Origin: Oscillospiraceae bacterium
GTDB taxonomy: Bacteria > Bacillota > Clostridia > Oscillospirales > Oscillospiraceae
Reading direction: 5' to 3'
Assembly: GCA_022792945.1 (NCBI GenBank)
Contig: JAAWBZ010000079.1
Span: 1 to 55,837 of the forward strand
Length of the DNA: 55,837 nucleotides
Positions within the stretch are counted from its first letter, which is position 1. Each line of letters starts with the position of its first letter. The position numbers were made by a program, and so were the translations under genes. Of the stretch, positions 51,501 to 55,837 are shown piece after piece. The notes under the pieces were generated by a model. The model did no database searches, was not told the origin of the DNA, and saw only the letters and a list, made by a program, of their open reading frames with translations.

Positions 51501-52013
51501 ATGGAAACAGGTACTGTCTACTTTTTTACCGGCCTCGCCGGCGCGGGCAAGACTACCCTGGGCGGTCTCTTCTACCGCCGGCTCAAGGCCAGAAAGCCCA
51601 ACGTGTTCTGTATGGACGGCGACGCCATGGACGGTGTGTTTCCGCGCACCGGCTACTCCACCGCCGCCCGCCTCAAGGACGCCAAGGCCCAGTTCCGCCT
51701 CTGCCGTGCCCTGGCTCTCCAGGGAATCGACGTGGTCATGTGCTCCATCTCCATGTACGACGAGATCCGTGACTGGAACCGCGCCAATATCGAAAATTAC
51801 CGCGAAATTTACATCAAGGTCACCCGGGATACCCTCTACCGCCGGGACCAGAAGCAGCTTTATTCCTCCGGCGCAAAAGAAGTTGTGGGCGTCGATCTGC
51901 CCTATGATGAGCCAAAGGCTCCCGACGCCGTGGTGGAAAACGACGGACAGGAGACGCCGGAGGTCATTGTCACGCGGCTGGAAATGCAGTTTGGCCTGGC
52001 AGATGGAGCGTAA
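51501..52013 (+). CDS. adenylylsulfate (APS) kinase-like protein
   Basis: 170-residue P-loop kinase. Walker A GLAGAGKTTLGG is at residues 11-22, FCMDGDAMDGVF matches the LDGD region of CysC, and MCSISMYDEIRDWNRANIEN corresponds to its ISPYR region. CysC makes PAPS, the donor for sulfotransferases. Homologues in glycan clusters may phosphorylate other small molecules. Eight bases after the previous stop, with aggaggc as ribosome site. Confidence 0.8.
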   Translation: METGTVYFFTGLAGAGKTTLGGLFYRRLKARKPNVFCMDGDAMDGVFPRTGYSTAARLKDAKAQFRLCRALALQGIDVVMCSISMYDEIRDWNRANIENYREIYIKVTRDTLYRRDQKQLYSSGAKEVVGVDLPYDEPKAPDAVVENDGQETPEVIVTRLEMQFGLADGA

Positions 52014-52133
52014 CCGAGAAGCCCTGCGGGCTGTGACGCCGGTGTGGCTGCAAAGGCTGCCAAAATGCCCTCTTTCGTTCAGCTGCTGCCTCTGCAAGCG
52101 GGCCGATTAGGCCCCGGAAGGGAGAAATTACCC

Positions 52134-52928
52134 ATGTCCCACTCACTGACTGAGGCGGAATTTGACCGCCTGACCGCCCGCTCCCCCGCAGTGCTGACGG
52201 CGGAGGAGCGGGCGGCGCTGGAGCCGTACCGGGTCCGGCGGGCCGTTTTTCTGGCGGCGGGCTTTGGAAGCCGCCTCCGTCCGATTACCGGCCACACCCC
52301 CAAGCCCCTGGTCCGCGTCCGCGGCAGACGCATCATTGATACGCTGCTGGACGCCTGCCTGGGCGCCGGCATCGGGGAAATTTACATCGTCCGCGGCCAC
52401 CTGGCCGGGCAGTTCGACGCACTGCTGGAGGCGTATCCCATGGTCCGCTTCCTGGACAATCCCTTCTATCCGGAGGCCAACAACATCTCCTCCGCCCTCT
52501 GCGCCCGGCATCTGCTCTCCAACGCCTATGTGCTGGAGGCCGATTTGCTGCTGGCACAGCCCGCGCTGATTCAGCCGTACCAGTACCGCTCCAATTTCCT
52601 CGCGTTTCCCACGGCGGCAGCCGACGACTGGTGCTTCACCGTCCGGGACGGCATCATCACCGAGGAAAAGCTGGGCGGGCGGGACTGCTGGCAGATGGTG
52701 GGCATCTCCTATTGGGGCGAAGCCGACGGGCAGCGGCTGGCGGCGGACCTGGCCGCCGTCTGGGAGGAGCCGGAGGGCCGGACACGCTACTGGGAACAGG
52801 TGCCCCTCGACTTCCGCCGGGAGCACTACCGGGTGGCGGTCCGCGCCTGCAAGCCATCGGATGTGACGGAAATCGACACTTTAGAGGAGCTTCAAGCCCT
52901 GGACAGCCGCTACAAGGAGGAAGTCTAA
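52134..52928 (+). CDS. LicC/PntC-type cytidylyltransferase
   Basis: 264-residue nucleotidyltransferase. AVFLAAGFGSRLRPITGHTPKPLVRVRG is the GxGxRxxPxTxxxPK signature; then NPFYPEANNISSALCARHLL and VLEADLLL as in phosphocholine cytidylyltransferase LicC. Followed by an AEP-transaminase-like gene, it likely makes CMP-2-aminoethylphosphonate (PntC role). About 35 residues precede the core. The 120 bp before it holds no gene. Stop overlaps the next start by one base. Confidence 0.88.
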   Translation: MSHSLTEAEFDRLTARSPAVLTAEERAALEPYRVRRAVFLAAGFGSRLRPITGHTPKPLVRVRGRRIIDTLLDACLGAGIGEIYIVRGHLAGQFDALLEAYPMVRFLDNPFYPEANNISSALCARHLLSNAYVLEADLLLAQPALIQPYQYRSNFLAFPTAAADDWCFTVRDGIITEEKLGGRDCWQMVGISYWGEADGQRLAADLAAVWEEPEGRTRYWEQVPLDFRREHYRVAVRACKPSDVTEIDTLEELQALDSRYKEEV

Positions 52929-54067
52929 TGGAAATTCAGAGAAACATCCTGCTCAACCCCGGCCCCGCCACCACCACCGACACCGTAAAGCTGGCCCAGA
53001 TGGTGCCGGATATCTGCCCCCGGGAGAAGGAATTTGCAGGCCTGATGGCCGCTCTGCGCCGGGACCTGGTGCGCGTTGTCCACGGCGACCCGGCGGTCTA
53101 TACTGCGGTGCTGTTCTGCGGCTCCGGCACGCTGAATCTGGACGTGTGCCTCAACTCCCTGCTGCCTCCGGGGAAGCAGGCCCTGATTGTCAACAACGGC
53201 GCGTACAGCAGCCGCGCGGCGGAGATCTGCCGGTCCTACGGCCTGCCCCACACCGACCTGCGCCTTCCCTTCGACCGACCGGCGGACCTGGCGGCGGTGG
53301 AGCAGGCGCTCCGGGACCGCCCGGAGACCGCCCTGGTCTACGCCACCCACAACGAAACCGGCACCGGCGTTCTCAACCCCATCCGGGATCTGGGCGCGCT
53401 GGCGCACCGGCATGGGGCCGTCTTTATCACGGATACTACCAGCACCTACGCCATGCGGCCCATGGACATTGCGGCGGAGAACATCGATTTCTGCATGGCC
53501 TCGGCCCAGAAGGGCCTCATGGGCATGGCGGGCCTCTCCTTCGTTATCGGCCGCCGCGACCTGCTGGAGGCGGCCCGGGAGTATCCCCGCCGGTCCTATT
53601 ACTGCAATCTCTGCCGTCAGTACGAGTACTTCGAGCGCACCGGCGAGATGGAGTTTACGCCGCCGGTGCAGACGGTCTACGCCGCCGTCCAGGCCATGGC
53701 CGAATATTGGGCCGAGGGCGAGACGGCCAAGTGGGCCCGCCACACACGGGTCATGGACGCCATTCATGCGGGTCTGGCGGCCCTGGGCTTCCGGGAGGCC
53801 ATCCGCCGGGAGTGGCAGGCCGGTCTGGTAGCCGCAGTCCGCTACCCGGACGATCCCAACTGGAATTTTGAGCGGGTCCATGATTACTGCTATGACCGCG
53901 GCTTTACCATCTACCCCGGCAAGGTGGGCACAGCCCGGACCTTCCGCCTCTGCGCCCTGGGCGCCATCGACGCGCCGGATATCCACGACTTCTTCCGAGT
54001 ATTCCGCGGCGCGCTGGACGCGTGCGGCGTTGCGGTGCCGGTGCGGTACAGGGAGGCGACGCCATGA
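52928..54067 (+). CDS. phnW: 2-aminoethylphosphonate-pyruvate transaminase-like aminotransferase
   Basis: 379-residue class V PLP aminotransferase: NILLNPGPATTTDTVK at the start, FCGSGTLNLDVCLNSLLPPG, THNETGTGVLNPI, DTTSTYAMRPMDI, and MASAQKGLMGMAGLSFVIG with the PLP lysine. It resembles PhnW/AEPT, which interconverts phosphonoacetaldehyde and 2-aminoethylphosphonate. With PepM and Ppd next to it, the biosynthetic direction is likely. Confidence 0.92.
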   Translation: MEIQRNILLNPGPATTTDTVKLAQMVPDICPREKEFAGLMAALRRDLVRVVHGDPAVYTAVLFCGSGTLNLDVCLNSLLPPGKQALIVNNGAYSSRAAEICRSYGLPHTDLRLPFDRPADLAAVEQALRDRPETALVYATHNETGTGVLNPIRDLGALAHRHGAVFITDTTSTYAMRPMDIAAENIDFCMASAQKGLMGMAGLSFVIGRRDLLEAAREYPRRSYYCNLCRQYEYFERTGEMEFTPPVQTVYAAVQAMAEYWAEGETAKWARHTRVMDAIHAGLAALGFREAIRREWQAGLVAAVRYPDDPNWNFERVHDYCYDRGFTIYPGKVGTARTFRLCALGAIDAPDIHDFFRVFRGALDACGVAVPVRYREATP

Positions 54068-55359
54068 AAACGGTCTACACCTGCTTCACCACCGATGTCA
54101 TCCATGAGGGCCACCGGAACATCATCCGCCAGGCGCAGAAGTACGGCCAGGTGGTCGTGGGCGTCCTCGCCGACGAGGCCATGGTCTGCTTCGACCGCTT
54201 TCCCACCATCTCCTTCGCCCAGCGCATGGCGCTGGCGCAGGGGCTGGAGGGTGTCAGCCGTGTGGTGGTGCAAAAGGATATTTTGTATGACGAGATCATC
54301 CGGGAGCTGCGGCCCGACTACGTCGTCCACGGCGACAACTGGTGCGCCGGCCCCATGAAGGCCATCCGCGACAACGTGGAGCGGCTCCTTGGCGCCTACG
54401 GCGGGACCATTGTGGACGTGCCCTACACCCGCAGCGAGGAGGTCTCCCGCATCGACCGCCGGATCCGCGAGCGCGCCGCCATGCCTGAGTTCCGCCGCAA
54501 ACGCCTGCGCCAGCTGCTCTCCCTGCGGCCTGTGGTCAAAGCGATGGAGGCCCACAGCGGACTCACGGGCCTGATCGTGGAAAAGACCGTCGTGGAGCAG
54601 GACGGGCGGCTGGACCAGTTCGACGCCATGTGGGTCAGCTCCCTCTGCGACTCCACGGCCAAGGGCAAGCCGGATATCGAGCTGGTGGACCTCTCCTCCC
54701 GCCTGCGGACCATCGACGACATCATGGAGGTCACTACCAAGCCCATCATCCTCGACGGCGACACCGGGGGCCTGGCCGAGCACTTCCTGTACAACGTCCG
54801 CACCCTGGAGCGCATGGGCGTCTCGGCCGTCATCATTGAGGACAAGCAGGGGCTCAAAAAAAACAGCCTCTTCGGCACCGAGGTGCGGCAGACGCAGGAC
54901 AGCATCGAAAATTTCAGCGAGAAAATCCGCACCGGCAAGCGCGCCCAGCTCACCGACGATTTCATGATCATTGCCCGCATCGAGAGCCTGATCCTGGAGC
55001 GCGGCATGGACGATGCTCTGAAGCGCGCCGAGGCCTTTACAAAGGCGGGGGCGGATGGTATCATGATCCACAGCCGCCGCAGGGAGCCGGACGAAATTTT
55101 TGAATTCTGCGGCCGCTTTCGCGCGTCGGACAGCGAGACGCCTCTGGTGGTGGTGCCCACCTCCTTCAACGCCGTCACCGAGGAGGAACTGGCCGCCCAT
55201 GGCGTGAATCTGGTGATCTACGCCAACCAGCTGACCCGCAGCGCCTTCCCGGCTATGCAGCAGACCGCCGAGGATATCCTTCGCTTCCACCGCGCCAGGG
55301 AAGTGGATCAGCGTTTGATGCCCATTCGGGATATCATCACCTTGATCGACGAATTGTAG
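54064..55359 (+). CDS. pepM: phosphoenolpyruvate mutase with N-terminal nucleotidyltransferase domain
   Basis: 431 residues. Residues 1-135 form a cytidylyltransferase-like domain (TCFTTDVIHEGHRNIIRQA, YVVHGDNWC). The rest is PEP mutase: DGDTGGLAEHFLYNVRTLER and the diagnostic EDKQGLKKNS (EDK-x5-NS), ARIESLILERGMDDAL. It makes phosphonopyruvate, the entry to C-P compounds. The start overlaps the transaminase stop (ATGA). The fused domain could activate a sugar or alcohol for the phosphonate polymer. Confidence 0.95.
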   Translation: MKTVYTCFTTDVIHEGHRNIIRQAQKYGQVVVGVLADEAMVCFDRFPTISFAQRMALAQGLEGVSRVVVQKDILYDEIIRELRPDYVVHGDNWCAGPMKAIRDNVERLLGAYGGTIVDVPYTRSEEVSRIDRRIRERAAMPEFRRKRLRQLLSLRPVVKAMEAHSGLTGLIVEKTVVEQDGRLDQFDAMWVSSLCDSTAKGKPDIELVDLSSRLRTIDDIMEVTTKPIILDGDTGGLAEHFLYNVRTLERMGVSAVIIEDKQGLKKNSLFGTEVRQTQDSIENFSEKIRTGKRAQLTDDFMIIARIESLILERGMDDALKRAEAFTKAGADGIMIHSRRREPDEIFEFCGRFRASDSETPLVVVPTSFNAVTEEELAAHGVNLVIYANQLTRSAFPAMQQTAEDILRFHRAREVDQRLMPIRDIITLIDEL

Positions 55360-55367
55360 GGATTTAC

Positions 55368-55837
55368 ATGAATACGGAACATTTTTTGAACATATTGGGC
55401 GCGGATTTCTACGCCGGCGTCCCGGATTCCCAGCTCCGTCCGCTTTGCGACTGCCTGATGGATGCCTATGGCCTGGACCCGCGGCGTCATATCATCGCCG
55501 CCAGCGAAGGCACCGCCGCCGCCCTGGCCGCAGGGTATCACCTGGCGACGGGGCGGGTGCCGGTGGTGTACCTCCAGAACTCCGGCGAGGGCAATTTGGT
55601 CAATCCGGCGGCGTCGCTCCTGCACCGGGAGGTCTACGTCATTCCGGTCATCCTCATCGTCGTCTGGCGCGGCCAGCCCGGCGTCCGCGACGAGCAGCAG
55701 CATATTTTTCAGGGGAAAATCACAGAGAAACTGCTGCATCTCCTGGATATTTCCACCTTCGCCGTCAAAAAAGATACGACGGAAGCGGAAATATTGGCAC
55801 AGATGGAGGTTTTCCGCCAAACGCTCCGCCAGGGCGG
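55368..55837 (+). CDS. phosphonopyruvate decarboxylase (3' end outside window)
   Basis: The first 156 residues of a TPP enzyme: FLNILGADFYAGVPDSQLRP, AASEGTAAALAAGYHLATG, VYLQNSGEGNLVNPAASLL and VWRGQPGVRDEQQH, all typical of Ppd/AepY. It would pull the unfavourable PEP mutase step by making phosphonoacetaldehyde. Eight bases after pepM. The window ends within the gene. Confidence 0.93.
   Translation, partial: MNTEHFLNILGADFYAGVPDSQLRPLCDCLMDAYGLDPRRHIIAASEGTAAALAAGYHLATGRVPVVYLQNSGEGNLVNPAASLLHREVYVIPVILIVVWRGQPGVRDEQQHIFQGKITEKLLHLLDISTFAVKKDTTEAEILAQMEVFRQTLRQG

Overview
The window reads as the chromosome of a GC-rich anaerobic Bacillota, most likely a gut member of the Oscillospiraceae/Oscillospirales. 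Pointers are a T-box riboswitch, SLH surface proteins, a dockerin-bearing M60 peptidase, indolepyruvate:ferredoxin oxidoreductase, class-I-beta DAHP synthase and clostridial-type flagellin. I worked only from the sequence; family names rest on motifs I recognise, not on searches.

Left part (1-8.4 kb, minus strand): one operon of arylacetate-CoA ligase (cut by the window edge), EamA exporter, IorB, IorA, a sodium:solute symporter broken by a perfect 91-bp tandem duplication, a PP-loop ATPase and a second acyl-CoA ligase, all behind a T-box leader. It looks like an aryl-acid/aromatic amino-acid interconversion operon sensing uncharged tRNA. Then come an AT-richer secreted protein, a PaaI thioesterase and an HD-domain protein. 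From 10.7 to 19.2 kb lie cell-surface proteins: an SLH-M13 peptidase, a 1626-residue M60 (mucinase-like) protein with an internal dockerin-like module, and a translationally coupled SLH protein with a possible cohesin-like domain. At 19.2-20.8 kb is a graveyard of mobile DNA: IS21 istB remnant, group II intron domain V/VI, IS110 remnant and a MITE-like palindrome.

Middle part (20.8-45.5 kb): cysK with a divergent Rrf2 regulator, murC, a split ThrE exporter, a TlpA lipoprotein/CXXC micro-protein/NapH-like ferredoxin chain, a BlaI-M56 sensor pair, PHP and SDR genes, a possible type I toxin-antitoxin locus, a membrane-lipid cluster (PAP2, LPG-synthase-type membrane protein, PssA, Psd), an ECF sigma/anti-sigma pair, cysteine desulfurase, a PocR-AraC regulator, DUF3021-LytTR, an SLH protein, a decayed thioesterase region, GNAT and DUF2156 genes and aroF.

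Right part (45.5-55.8 kb): the most striking locus. A TnpB-family protein whose three RuvC catalytic acidic residues are all changed (Lys193, Arg277, Glu357) is followed by about 300 bp of strongly folded non-coding sequence, an extended CsrA-like protein and a flagellin gene. After flagellin come a sulfotransferase-like protein, an APS-kinase-like protein, a LicC-type cytidylyltransferase, an AEP-transaminase-like enzyme, a PEP mutase fused to a nucleotidyltransferase, and a phosphonopyruvate decarboxylase cut by the window end. I infer a flagellin module controlled by a nuclease-dead RNA-guided repressor (TldR-like) plus CsrA, with enzymes to decorate flagella or another surface polymer with 2-aminoethylphosphonate and perhaps sulfate.
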